The translations under genes were made by a program, and so were the position numbers. From Eriocheir sinensis (Eukaryota > Arthropoda > Malacostraca > Decapoda > Varunidae), in the NCBI RefSeq assembly GCF_024679095.1, contig NC_066520.1, positions 17,605,831 to 17,669,830 on the forward strand: DNA of 64,000 bases, in the 5' to 3' direction. Numbering within the stretch: the first letter of the stretch is position 1; each line of letters starts with the position of its first letter. This document shows positions 32,918 through 46,310 of the stretch, piece by piece. Below the pieces are notes generated by a model that saw only the letters and a program-made list of their open reading frames with translations, had not been told where the DNA came from and ran no database searches.

Positions 32918-33030
32918 AAATTGACCTGACTTTTGGTCGCTCATTTCTACTTTCTTCATAGGAGCAGTGAATAGCGGGATTGTTTTTTATTAATGTACTT
33001 TGCCCTTGAACTACTTCCTTAACTGTAAAA
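32918..33030 (-). repeat. Dispersed repeat family 3, reverse copy
   Basis: On the plus strand: AAATTGACCTGA, TAGGAGCAGTGAATAGCGGG, TTTGCCCTTGAACTA, ACTGTAAAAG, the reverse complement of the family consensus. Confidence 0.8.
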
Positions 33031-33400
33031 GAATCATTCCCTCCTCTGGTGTAGGTTAATGTATCGCGCTGTCGGGGTGTTGATTGTATTGTTGTTATTG
33101 CCTATAGGTACTGCAGCGAGGCCAAAGGGGAGATAAAGGGAAGGTTTCATCATATCAGTCCCTCCTCGTAGTGTCGTTAGTGTTGTTGTTATTGCCTGTA
33201 TGTCGCTTTTCGTGTTGTTATTGTCTATACCCGTCGCAGTTTTCTTCATTTTTTTTTTTTACAGCGCAGAGAGCATTAGTCGTTCATCGTATCGTCCTTG
33301 TTGTTGCCTCTACGTTGCTCTTTGTGTTACTGATTCCTATATGTCGCTTTTCGTCTTGTTATTCTCTATACCTACTACAGTTTTCATCATAGCTATAAGT
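33031..33400 (+). repeat. ~140-bp diverged tandem repeat
   Basis: ATGTCGCTTTTCGT(G/C)TTGTTATT(G/C)TCTATACC occurs at 33199 and 33340, with a weaker unit near 33090. Another short TTTACAGCGCAGAG fragment of family 3 lies at about 33255. Confidence 0.75.
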
Positions 33401-33762
33401 CGCTTTTCGTTCTCTTCGCGTGTCCGGCAGCAACGCAAAGATGAAGTTTTCTCTTGTGTAAATCCCCTGTGTTCAGTGCTCAAGAGGCGATGCAGGATGG
33501 GTGTGGGTGGGTGTGGATGTGGGCATAGGGTGGGGTTGGGATGGAGGTGGGTGTGAGAACGTGTAGGTGGGTCAGACTTGTTGGCTTAAACGTTTCCCTT
33601 TTGCAAACAACGTTACGCTTGGACCTCGCTCGTGCTTTGTGCTGGGCTGAACACGTTCTTCACCCGCTCTTCCTTCACACGCGTTTGCCTCTCCATAACC
33701 AGACAACAAGAGGATTGCCTGGAAAGTGGTTGACTATGAAAGCTCTGCAGGTAAAGATTTGA
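33401..33762. other. Mixed DNA, no confirmed gene
   Basis: GTGGGTGTGG-type repeats at 33495-33565. 33600-33750 has an open frame ending before GTAAAG, but no recognisable protein. Confidence 0.35.
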
Positions 33763-33975
33763 TTGCAAGTACCTTTGATTAACCTACATAAAGGTGACTA
33801 AGACTGCAGGTGAGAAGAGAACGTAAACACACACATGCACACACATTCTCTATCTATCTATTGCAAGTACCTTTTATTAACCTACATAAAGGTGACTAAG
33901 ACTGCAGGTGAGTATAGAACACAAACACACACACACATGCACACACATTCTCTATCTATTTATCTTTCTGTCTAT
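33763..33975 (+). repeat. 98-bp tandem duplication
   Basis: TTGCAAGTACCTTT...AACCTACATAAAGGTGACTA...ACTGCAGGTGAG...ACACATGCACACACATTC occurs at 33763 and 33861, followed by CTAT tetranucleotide repeats. Confidence 0.93.
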
Positions 33976-34090
33976 CTGTATCCAGCTATCTTTCTTTCTA
34001 TCAGTCTATCCTTCATCGGGGAAAGCAGTGCATGATCTCGCGGTGACCTTGACATTCAGAAAGCGTCGTGAGGTTTGTGAGATCACCTTC

Positions 34091-34280
34091 AGCGTGGTAG
34101 TTTGTCTGTCTCTTCGGGGCGGTTCTTCGTGACGACCCTGAAACGAAGTAAGGTTGTGATTCGTGATTCATTGCCGGAGACTTTCAAGATTCTGGAATGT
34201 TGAAAGGTCAGGTCGTTGGTTGATTGTATACCTGTGACCACCTTTTCTTCTCTCTCCTTCTCTTCCTCTCGTGATCTTGT
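34091..34280 (+). repeat. ~185-bp dispersed repeat family 4, copy 2
   Basis: See 32172-32352; same orientation, about 85-90% similar by eye. Confidence 0.9.
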
Positions 34281-34540
34281 GCAAGGGACCGTGTGATTTG
34301 ATGTATTGAAGGTTTAGAGTCTTCCTATAATCAACGTGTAGCTAGATAGATGGATAGATAGTGTGTGTGTGTTATATGTTTCCTATTTTTCCACTCTCCT
34401 CGTTGCCTTTCTCACGATCGTTCTTGGAAGGGAAATGCCTGTAAGAGTGATACTTCCTGTGGCCGTTTTTTGTTACTGCTTTAGTTTTCCTGTTTTGCGT
34501 TACCAAGAGGAAGCGAAGGCATGTTATTTAAATATATGTG
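34281..34540. other. Unremarkable DNA
   Basis: Nothing recognised. Confidence 0.4.
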
Positions 34541-35200
34541 AAGTGAAGTCTGGAAAGAACAAGAACAAAAGGAATGGAGAAAGAACGAGAGTGAGAGCAA
34601 GAAGAAAAAGCACAGGAAGTAAAAGTGGATACAGAAGGGCAAAAGAGAAGAAAAGAGAAAGAAGAGAGAAAGGAATGAAAGAACAAGAACAAAAAAGAAT
34701 GAAGAACAAGAGCAAAAAGAAGAACAGGAAATTATAGCAGATACAGAAGGGCAAAAGAGAAGAAAAGAGAAAGAAGGGAGAAAGGAATGAAAGAACAAGA
34801 ACAAAAAAGAATGAAGAACAAAAACAAGAGCAAAAAGAAGAACAGGAACTCATAACAGATACAGAAGGGCAAACGAGGAGAAAGGAGGAAGGAAAGGCGG
34901 AATAAAATTAAAAGAATGAAAGAAGGAAAAGTGTTACGACAAAAAAGAGCGAAAGAGAAGAGCAAAAAGAAGGAAAACGAGAGAAAGAAAAGAGGACGAA
35001 ACGAAATAAGAAAACAATGAAAGAAATAGAGAAAGAAAATAAAAAAATGAAAGAAAGAAAAGTGTTACGACAAAAAAGAATGAAAGAGAAGAAGAAAAAT
35101 AAGGAAAACGAGAGAAAGAAAAGAGGACGAAACGAAATAAGAAAAAAACAATGAAAGAAATAGAGAAAGAAAATAAAAGAATGAAAGAAAGAAACGTGTC
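34541..35200 (+). repeat. A/G-rich tandem repeat block
   Basis: Units such as GATACAGAAGGGCAAAAGAG with AACAAGAACAAAAAAGAATG repeat at about 120 bp (34629, 34739, 34857). A second pair (AAAGTGTTACGACAAAAAAG) occurs at 34928 and 35060. Long Lys/Glu/Arg open frames here are artefacts. Confidence 0.88.
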
Positions 35201-35734
35201 ATGCTGCCTCCCCCCCCCCCAACTCTCCTTCACCCCCTCACCCCCCCCCCCCAAAAAAAAAAAAAACGGGGGAGGAAGAAATCGTATTGCGAAAGAGATC
35301 CAAACAAGGAGAACTCAATTACATTCTCGACGTGTTCTGGCTTTGCTTCTGCCTCGCGGTGACTCGGAGGAGGAGGAGGACGGCGAGAGGAGAGAGAGAG
35401 AAGAAAGGAGGAGGGAAGGAAGGGAGGGAAAGGAAGGAGGTAGTGTTGTTCAGGTTGCTGTCTGCACTGGTAATAATGGTATAGACAAACACTGAAGAAA
35501 CTAAAGTCCGTATATTCTATGGAAAGTAACAGAGGACGAGCGTGTGACCGAGGCAGGCTGGGGCAGGACCTTCAAATTAACCCCACGCTGCTGAGACGCC
35601 ATAAAGGAAAATTACAGTAGAAAAAAAGAATCTAATGACGGTAGTTCGTGTTTGTTTTGTTCTCCTTTTCTTCGGCGGCAGTAAAGGAAGATTTGTGAGC
35701 GTGACTGGGTTATGCACGACGCGAGAGGGAGTTA
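35201..35734. other. C and A homopolymer runs, then mixed DNA
   Basis: C runs near 35210 and 35244, an A run near 35254-35267, and GAG-rich DNA at 35367-35440. No gene. Confidence 0.5.
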
Positions 35735-36340
35735 ATAGGCGTAGTTTAGGGTTCGTAAATTTGACTGTAGAATAAATTAGTCCTCTACTTAATTATTTCG
35801 CTGGTGGAAGAGGAGAAAGGGAAAGTACTCGACATAAAAAGTTAAGTTAATGGTTGTAGTTCAAGGTTCGTAAATGCAACAAAATCTATTACGCTATCCA
35901 TTACACTAAATCATTCCTCTGTCTAATTATTTCTCTAGTTAAAAGGAAAACAAAAGTTAATGGAAGTAGTTCTGGGTCCATAAATACAATGACAAAATCT
36001 ATTACACTATCTATCGCACTAAATTACTCCTCTATTCAATTATTTCTCTAGTTAAAAGACTGGAAAGGGGAAACACTCTACATAAAGAAAATAAAGTTAG
36101 TAGAAGTAGTTCAAGATTCATAAATGCAACGCCAAAATCTAGTTACGCTGTTATAATTAATTCCGCTGGATGAAGAGAAGAAGGAAGAAAGGAAAACAGC
36201 AGAGAGGTGTTTTATCTGTTCTAATTAAAAGATAATAAAGGAAAAACACTACATCCGAACAAAATAAAAATAAGTCAATGGGAATCGTTCAGAGTTTATA
36301 AATGCAACGCCAAAATCTATTCCACTCCTCTAACTAGTCG
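35735..36340 (+). repeat. ~110-180-bp tandem repeat, about five diverged units
   Basis: Units with AGTTAAT(G/A)G...GTAGTTC...TAAATGCAAC...AAAATCTATT...CTCTAGTTAAAAG occur near 35731, 35845, 35956, 36094 and 36275. Confidence 0.85.
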
Positions 36341-36785
36341 CTGGATGAAGAGATGAGGGAAGGCAGGAACGAAGGAGAGCATTAGGGAGGTGTTCCAGCA
36401 CGAGTAATCCGGCTTCAGATTCCCCGGCTCAGGTGCAGCAGGTGATTAATTAAGGCTTCGTGCGAGGCTCACTCTGGGGGGGCGTGATGAGGTGGGCCGA
36501 GGCGTGGCGGGAGCAGCATCAGGTTTCCGGCAGGAGGGGAAGAAGGAGCAAGGGAGAGGCGGCTTTAAGCGAGGCGAGGAACTATCATTGCTTTCTATCG
36601 CGTCCTGTCTCTTAGCTACTCATATAATTTAATGGGGTCAGGGAGATGGCCATTCACGTAGCCACTCACACTCATCCACTCTTTCTCGATATATAAATAA
36701 CAGGCAGAGGTTTTAGTGTAGAGATTTCGGTGCTCTTGTAAATATAGAGGAGCGATGTGTGAGTGAGCTTTGCCATTCCACGAGC
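36341..36785. other. Mixed, moderately GC-rich DNA
   Basis: Nothing recognised. Confidence 0.4.
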
Positions 36786-37135
36786 AAATTTTAACGTCCC
36801 CAGCTCACCACCTCAACCTACTTACCTATCTCAGTCAATCAGATAGTTTTTCCGTCTTTCAATGAGTTAATTAGTCAGTCGATTCGTCATTCACTAGTCA
36901 CAAACTCACTCAGAACTTACCTTTCTCAGTCAGTCACCCACCTCAACCTGCTCACCTATCTCAGTCAATCAGATAGTTTTTTCGTCTTTCAATGAGTTAA
37001 TTAGTCAGTCGATTCGTCATTCACTAAGTCACAAACTCACTCACAACTCACCTTTCTCAGTCAATCAGTCAGTCGGGTAGTTTTTGAGTCAGTGAGCTAA
37101 TTCGTCGATCAGTTTGTCATTCACACTCACACCTT
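36786..37135 (+). repeat. ~105-130-bp tandem repeat, about 2.5 units
   Basis: CTCACCTATCTCAGTCAATC or its CTTACC variant, AGATAGTTTTT, TTCAATGAGTTAATTAGTCA and TTCGTCATTCACTA recur near 36840, 36970 and 37076. Confidence 0.92.
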
Positions 37136-38590
<1,455 letters not shown>

Positions 38591-39150
38591 GCACCTGTCT
38601 CGTGAACACCTGGTTGGGAGAGTGTCAGGGGAAGGAGGGGAATGTGAGGGGAGGATGGGAAGCGTCAGGGGAGGATGGAGTGTTATGTGGGTAGGATGAG
38701 GAGTGTGAAGGGTGAATGGGGAGTGTGAGAGGAGGATAGGGATTGTCTGGAGAGGATGGGGAGGGTAAGGGGAAGATGGAGAGGGTGCGAGGGAAGGATG
38801 GGGAGTGTAGGGGAAGGAGGGGAGTGTGAGGGGAGAATGGGGAGTGTAAGAGGAGGATGGGGAAAATGAGTGGAAGGATGGGGAGTGCGAGGGGAAGTAG
38901 AGGAGGATGGGGAGTGTGAGGGGAAGGAGGGGAGAATGGGGAGTGTAAGAGGAGGATGGGGACTGTAAGAGGAGGATGGGGATTGTGAGGGGGAAGGATG
39001 GGGAGTGTAAGAGGAGGATGGGGATTGTGAGGGGAAGGAGGGGGAGTGTGAAGGGAAGGATGGGGATTGTGAGGGGAAGGAGGGGAGGATGGGGAGTGTG
39101 AGGGGAAGATGGGAGGTGTAAGGGAGGATAAGGAAAGTGAAGGGAAGGTG
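38591..39150 (+). repeat. G/A-rich minisatellite, ~20-30-bp units
   Basis: More than twenty imperfect units of the type GAGGATGGGGAGTGTGAGGG, varying in length by insertions of GGAAGGA. Confidence 0.93.
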
Positions 39151-39202
39151 ATAAAAGGGTTGTGTGAGGAGATGTTACGTTCCTCTTTCCTTGTGTGTGT
39201 GA

Positions 39203-39209
39203 GGGGGTT

Positions 39210-39278
<69 letters not shown>
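39203..39278 (+). repeat. (GT)n microsatellite
   Basis: About 35 GT units; the flanks GAGGGGGTTG on either side suggest an expanded duplicated unit. Confidence 0.96.
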
Positions 39279-39281
<3 letters not shown>

Positions 39282-39525
39282 AGGGGGTTGGAGTGTGTGG
39301 GATTGTCACTTTCACCTCTCTTTCTCTGCTACCAAACAAAACAAAACAAAACAAAATAAAACAACAACAAAACCGCATCACCACACGACAAGCAGCCCCC
39401 TCCCCACATCCTCACCACAATCACCACCACCACCACCAACACTAACATAACAACATAAACAACAACAACAGCATATCACTTCACACCGTAGAGCCACCAC
39501 TAATTCTCCCCGCATCGTAAGCCAC

Positions 39526-39556
<31 letters not shown>

Positions 39557-39765
39557 TTACACGCACACACACGCACACCACGCCCACTAATGAGAGTATG
39601 TACACACTGGTTTGGAAGCGTGGCGGGGTGGGGGGTGGAAGGGGGGGGTCCATACTGCTCTTACTTTCCCTTCGTGATCAAATATACGTGACGTGAGGGG
39701 TGGTAGTAGTAGTAGTAGTAGCAGTAGTAGTAGTAGTAGTAGTAGTAGTCTTTTAGTGATTTCCT
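39279..39765. repeat. (AAAC)n, (CCA)n, (AC)n and (GTA)n tracts
   Basis: AAAAC units near 39336-39365, CAC/ACA units near 39420-39470, (AC)n at 39532-39555, (GTA)n at about 39703-39750. Confidence 0.9.
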
Positions 39766-39951
39766 GGTCCATATATCCTTTCAATCGTGTGTATGTGTGT
39801 GCGCGTGTGTGTGCGTGTCTAAGTACATCTGCAAGCGCTCTGAGACAAGAAGGTTCCGGCATCAAAATCCTCTTCTCTGTTTCCTTAAGCTCAGCAGTGC
39901 CACAAACCATGGAAGCGGAGTCCGTGCATGTCCAGGGCCCAGCGAAAGTAA

Positions 39952-40172
39952 GGGACATATTTTTAAACATTTCGGCGCCCAAGTTACATATTTAACAAGG
40001 CTTTCATAAGAGTTTGGGTCATTTCCGAGGGTAGTTTCATGACCCTGGTGGTAGTTTGACCCTTCTTCTGTACCGTGAACGTGAAAAAAGACTCATTACA
40101 ACGCGATTAATCTCCTCTTCGGCCTTTGGGAAGAGTTGATGCAAGAGGAGGAAGCGTCTGAGAATCCTGACC
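39952..40172 (+). mobile_element. MITE family 1, copy 3 (complete, 221 bp)
   Basis: Left GGGACATATTTTTAAACATT and right GCGTCTGAGAATCCTGACC are imperfect inverted repeats bounded by TAA on both sides (39949-39951, 40173-40175). It contains the single 105-bp-type core (ACAAGGCTTTCATAAGAGTT, GACCCTGGTGGTAGTTTGAC). Confidence 0.9.
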
Positions 40173-40244
40173 TAAGCCTCCTATTATCAAACATTTTGGG
40201 TCTCCTGTTACGACCGTTTTTGGAGGCCACAGAGGAGATACATA

Positions 40245-40466
40245 TATCGGTATTATAAGACCGTTCCGCTTCTCACACCATCTATTTCTAAAGGTCAAAG
40301 AGGGGGTCAATCGGGTTCTAATGAGTGTTTCTTCAGGTTCACGGTACAGAGGAAGGGTCAAACTACCACCAGGGTCATAAAACTATTGCTGGAAATGCCC
40401 ACAACTCCTACGAAAGCCTTGTCAAATATGTGTATTTTGACAACGAAATGTCTCTTAATACGACCC
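40245..40466 (-). mobile_element. MITE family 1, copy 4 (reverse orientation)
   Basis: Ends with AATACGACCC on the plus strand and begins TCGGTATTATAAGACCG. It carries the reverse-complement core (AACTACCACCAGGGTCATAA, CCACAACTCCTACGAAAGCC). It faces copy 3 with about 72 bp between them. Confidence 0.88.
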
Positions 40467-40620
40467 TAAATAGCGTTGTCATGAGTGTTTTTCTCCTTTA
40501 TAAATCGCAAAAGCCTTCCAAAACTACCACTAGGCTCAGGAAACCAAGCTTGGACACCTCTACAACTTCTGCGAGAGCCTTTTTAAACAGATGCACTAAG
40601 GTTTCGAAGAGGGATAATAT
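40467..40620 (-). mobile_element. MITE family 1, diverged fragment next to copy 4
   Basis: AAACTACCACTAGGCTCA, CTACAACTTCTGCGAGAGCC and ATGAGTGTTTTTCTCC correspond to the reverse core but are strongly diverged, closer to the copy at 5.2 kb. Confidence 0.6.
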
Positions 40621-40849
40621 ATGAGTCTTAGGCGGATCCTGACGGCGATGTGGAAGCGAGAGTCTGGTCGGTGTGTGCGTGGGGGCGTGACCCTTCTCCC
40701 TCAGATACTTGTGTTGGGTTTTTGTTTCCCCTTCGTATGTTAGCGTTGAGCAGCCTTGTTTGTCTTCACCCCACCACCCACGCGAGGGCCGCTTTCCCAT
40801 CTAATGAAGAGGAGGAATATGTGTGTGGGAGGGGAGGGGGGGATATGTG

Positions 40850-40887
<38 letters not shown>

Positions 40888-41269
40888 TGCTCGCTTCGGT
40901 GGTTTTATGTCTTTTTTTCCTTTCCATTGTGTTTTCTTTTTGGTAGTTTTTATATTCATTTGATTTTAACTGCGTAGTAGATTTTCCTTGTTAGTGTTCC
41001 TTTGTAATGTCCTACTACTATACTACTACTACTAACTACCGTTACTATTATTTATTGATGTGTTATTTACGAATCATCCATATATTCAATGCTCTTTCTT
41101 TTCTTTTCAGGTAAGGATCAAAAACCCTTATTTATGGATCGGTGTACATTTTGTGGTGAGTGTGACTATGTTCATTTATTTATTCATTCGTTTATATTTT
41201 TTGTGCATGGCCAGTACAGGTAAGTAATCTCTACCTACTTACGTTAATTGGACAGGTAGACAGGTACGC
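40621..41269. other. Mixed DNA with (GT)n
   Basis: (GT)n at about 40853-40886 and a (CTA)n run near 41011-41035. No gene seen. Confidence 0.6.
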
Positions 41270-41650
41270 AAATATCCCATGGCATCACGTTACGCTCAGT
41301 GTCCTTTTATTTTCTGGTGGGATGAATTTTAAGAGGCTGTGTCATGTATGTCTACTTAAGAACCTTTTTACATTATTACGTTAAATAGCACCGATTTTTT
41401 TTTGTTTTGTTTACGTATGGTATCACGCTTCCCTCAATATTCTTCATTTTATCTGGTCGTGGGGTGAATTTCAGGAAGTTTTGTCACGTATCTTTCCTTA
41501 TCAAGATTTCTTTACATCATTACGTTATACAGCACCGATTATATTATTTATTTTCCCATGACATTACGCTATCCTCAGTATCCTTTTATATTCTGGTTGT
41601 TGGATGAATTTCAGGAGGTTTTATCGTGTATCCCTCCTGAACAACCTTCC
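41270..41650 (+). repeat. ~139-bp tandem repeat, three units
   Basis: CATCACGTTACGCTCAGT, TATCACGCTTCCCTCAAT and CATTACGCTATCCTCAGT at 41283, 41421 and 41561, each followed by CTTTTAT-like, GATGAATTTCAGGAGGTTTT-like and AGCACCGAT blocks. Confidence 0.92.
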
Positions 41651-41820
41651 ATTCATCATTATACAGCACCAACGCTATCATCTATTCTCCCTTCGCTGAG
41701 TTCTTGGACACGAAAGCACGACTGCCAACTGAATCGCTTGAAAAGTCTCGTAGTCGAACAAAGTATACACCGGGAGAGATAAAGAGAGAGGGAGAGAGAG
41801 GCCCTTAGCTTTCCTCGGCC

Positions 41821-42170
41821 TCGTGGTGGTGGTGGTGGGGGTGGGAGTGGTGACGTGCTCTCAGGTCCCTCACGTTCCCCCTGTGCTAAGTCCCGAGGCG
41901 TTGGTGGGGGTAGTTGTTAGTCTGTTAGTTGAAGGTGAAGGTGGTTGGGTGGTGGTGGAAGTAGTAGTAGTAGTAGTAGTTGTAGTAGCAGCAGTAGGAG
42001 TAGTAGTAGTAGTAATAGGAGGCGGAGGAGGAGTATCACCACCAATTCCAGCAACACCAACACCAACACCAACAACACCAACACCAACAACACCAACAAC
42101 ACCAACACCAACACCAACACCACCACCACCACCACCACCACCACCACCACCACCACCACCACATCGCACC
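41821..42170 (+). repeat. Trinucleotide-rich block: (GTG)n, (AGT)n, (AAC/CAC)n
   Basis: GTGG-rich DNA, then (TAG)n at 41961-42020, then ACACCA/ACA repeats and a clean (CAC)n at about 42117-42163. Open frames in every reading frame here are compositional. Confidence 0.94.
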
Positions 42171-43365
<1,195 letters not shown>

Positions 43366-44060
43366 ATCAGCGGGGAAAGTTTGTATCCGCCTTTAATGTG
43401 TATTGTGTCTCGCTTTTTGAACCCCAATTAGTAAGGTAGTCAGTTAATTATTCAGTCAGTGAGTAGGTTCAGAAGCATCCTCCATCCTCACTGCCTTCTT
43501 GACCAACGGAGAAAGTTTGCATCCGCCTCTGAATGTTTTATTGTGTCTCGCTTTTTGAACCCCAATTAGTAAGGTAGTCAGTTAATTATTCAGTCAGTCA
43601 GTAGGTTCAGAAGCATACTCCATCCTCACTGCCTACTTGACCAACGGAGAAAGTTTGCATCCGCCTCTGAATGTGGATCGTGTCTCGCTTTTTGAACTCC
43701 AATTAGTAAGGTTGTCAGTTAATTATTCAGTCAGTCAGTAGGTTCAGAAGCATCCTCCATCCTCACTGCCTACTTGACCAACGGGGAAAGTTTGTGTCCG
43801 CCTTTAATGTGGATTGTGTCTCGCTTTTTGAACCCCAATTAGTAAGGTAGTCAGTTAATTATTCAGTCAGTCAGTAGGTTCAGAAGCATCCTCCATCCTC
43901 ACTGCCTACTTGACCAACGGAGAAAGTTTGTGTCCGCCTGAATGTGGATTGTGTTTCGCTTTTGAACTCCTCTAATTAGTAAAATCAGTCAGTCAGTAGT
44001 TTCAGAAGCATCCTCCGTTCTCACCGCCTTGTGGACTAACGGAGAAAGTTGTAAAGGTGA
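43366..44060 (+). repeat. 137-bp tandem repeat, five units
   Basis: GTAAGG(T/A)(A/T)GTCAGTTAATTA-type anchor at 43431, 43569, 43706, 43842 and (diverged) 43979: spacings 138, 137, 136, 137. Units include GTGTCTCGCTTTTTGAAC and TTCAGAAGCATCCTCCATCC. Confidence 0.97.
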
Positions 44061-44400
44061 AGTGTATCTGACATTTTATATTTCTCTATTCAAACCAGTT
44101 AATGAGCCAGGCAGCCCGTAAGTCTTTGAACCGGTCACTCATGCAATCAGTTTATAGTTTCAAAAGAATCTATTAGTTCTATCTTATTTTTTTCCTCTCC
44201 AAATTAATTCATGAAGCAGTCAGCCAGTGAATCATTGTACCACTCATCCAAGCGATTTCTATAATTTCAAAAGCATTACTTAACCTTTTCTGACAACAAA
44301 TACACACAAATGAAGATAACTTATTGTATAGCTCATAAATCAGTCAGTCAATTAGTTAACACAGTTTCAAAAGCGTAATCTAACCTTATTATCAACCCTT
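44061..44400 (+). repeat. Diverged ~120-bp repeat, about three units
   Basis: Recurring (A)ATCAGT...CAGTTTCAAAAGC and related TTTCAAAAG(A/C) strings; probably an older array of the same kind. Confidence 0.55.
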
Positions 44401-44836
44401 CAAATAATTAATGCACAATTGAAGGTTATTCACCGAAGTACAAATCAGCCGTGAAAATAAAACGTTCTTAGATGCCTGTGCGATGCGTCTATTTGCGTTC
44501 CAAGAGGCGACTCAAATCGATATCGGTCACAATAAGAAAAAAAAAAAAAGAGTGGCGTAACGCAGCGTGACCCACCCCGCCCTCACACACACCCTTAACC
44601 CGCCCTCACACACGCACCCCCCCGCCCTTACGCACTCCCTCACCCCACCCTCACACACCCACACACCCAAGGCCAAATATATACGCAAGATGGAAGGAAA
44701 AAAGAGAGCAATAAAATATCACAATGGAGTGGAAGTCTCGCACGTGGCCTTGAGTCGTGGGAGGAAAGTCACGTTGATCATCCATTGGCTTTTTGTGGGC
44801 CGGTAAACGAGGGAGGGAGGGAGGGAATCTTGCCAA
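44401..44836. other. Mixed DNA with a CCCTCACACAC minisatellite
   Basis: A run at about 44537-44550; CCCTCACACACACCC-type units at 44570-44670. No gene. Confidence 0.6.
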
Positions 44837-45061
44837 GGGCCATATTCGTAAATATTCCGGCGCTCAAGATCACCTATTTCCCAAGGCTTTCGTGGGCGTT
44901 CGGGTCATTCCCAGGGGTAGTTTTATGACCCTGGTGGTAGTTTGACCCTTCTTCTGTACCATGAACCTAAGAAAACACTCATTATAACCCGATTGATCTA
45001 CTTTTCGGCCTTTGGATATAGTTGAAGGGAGGGATAGAAGCTTCGTCTGACAATACCGACC
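44837..45061 (+). mobile_element. MITE family 1, copy 5 (complete)
   Basis: Left GGGCCATATTCGTAAATATT and right CGTCTGACAATACCGACC form imperfect inverted repeats, with the standard core (TAGTTTTATGACCCTGGTGG). Flanks are CAA and TTG, so no direct target duplication is preserved. Confidence 0.87.
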
Positions 45062-45769
45062 TTGATGTCCTGTGTCCTTCCTTATTTGAACGGCAGTTTA
45101 CGAGAGGGAAGGAAAGTGGAAGGGGAGGGAAGGGGGGAGTTGAAGGTGGCGTTGTGGTAGCCGGAGGGAAGGAACAGAATGGCAGGGAAACAAGACACTG
45201 GGAAACAAAACCAAATAAACACAAAATGATGATAGAAAGAAGAGAATGGAATATGTGTAATGTCTTTTCGTCCATGACCTTGACAAGATGCATGATGATG
45301 ACGATGATTAAGAGGAGGAGGAGGAACAGGAGAAAGAAAAATAAGAAGTAGAAGGAGAAAGAAAGAAAGAAGAAGAAAAAGAAAAAGAAAAAAGAGGAAA
45401 CAGCATCAAAAACAACAACTATTACTACAAAAATGATGACAGAAGAAGGAGAAGAGGAGGAAGAAGAACAAGGAAAGGAGGAGTAAGAAGAAGAGGAGGA
45501 GTAGGTTGAAGAGTTTCTTGAGGGTTCTTGATATCCCGCGTCACTCCTATTTGAATAACAGTTTACAGGAAGGGGCGGAAACTGGGTGGGAAAGTGAGGG
45601 TGCTTGACCGGAGAGAGGAGGAGGGAAGGAAGGAGGGAAAAATGTCAATAGGGAAAAAAACAAAACAAAAAACTATCGCTCTCAGGGAAATGTCACCCTC
45701 AATAAACGTGTAATCTATTTATGTCGAATGATATGATGATGATGGTGATGATGATGATATGGAGTTCCC
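45062..45769. repeat. Purine-rich low-complexity DNA
   Basis: GGAGG and AAGAAG tracts at about 45100-45200, 45310-45500 and 45560-45645; short (GAT)n near 45738-45760. Confidence 0.75.
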
Positions 45770-46310
45770 GTTGACTTACTTTCTTCACCTTCTTCTTCTT
45801 TTACTTCCTTTATCTCTCCTTTATTTTCCTTTTCTTATTTACTTTCACTTTCTTTTACTTACCTTACTCACCTTCTTAATTTCCTTCTCCTTTATTTCTC
45901 CTTCACTTTCCCTTTTCGTATTTACCTTCACCTTCTTTTACTTACATTTCTCACCTTCTCCTTTTCCTTCTCCTTCATCTCCTTTATTCTCTTTTCTTAT
46001 TTACTTTCACTTTCTCTCACTTTCCTTCCTCACCTTCTTCATTTCCTTCTCCTTTATCTCTCCTTCACTTTCCTTTTTCGTAGTTACCTTCACCTTCTTG
46101 TACTTACCTTTCTCACCTTCTTCGTCTTTTACTTCTTCATCTCCTTTACTCTCCTTTTCTTTTTAAGCTTCACCTTCTACTACTTTCCTTCTTCACCTTC
46201 TTCGTGTTTTCCTTCTCCTTTATCTCTCCTTTAATCCTCTTACTTACCTTCATTTTCTTTAACTTGCCTTCTCCACCTTCTTATTCCTTACTTCTTACCG
46301 TTTAGTCTCA
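45770..46310 (+). repeat. ~120-bp pyrimidine-rich tandem repeat, about four units
   Basis: Recurring TTTACCTTCACCTTCTT, CTCACCTTCTTCATTTCC and TTTATCTCTCCTT blocks; same family as 42870-43060. Confidence 0.85.

Noticed and set aside
33590..33760. Candidate exon ending before GTAAAG
   Set aside because: No recognisable acceptor, no protein similarity, and the donor falls next to a 98-bp tandem repeat that contains further GGTGAG sites.
34481..35254. Long Lys/Glu-rich (plus) and Phe/Ser-rich (minus) frames
   Set aside because: Translations of A/G-rich tandem repeats; no start context or splice support.
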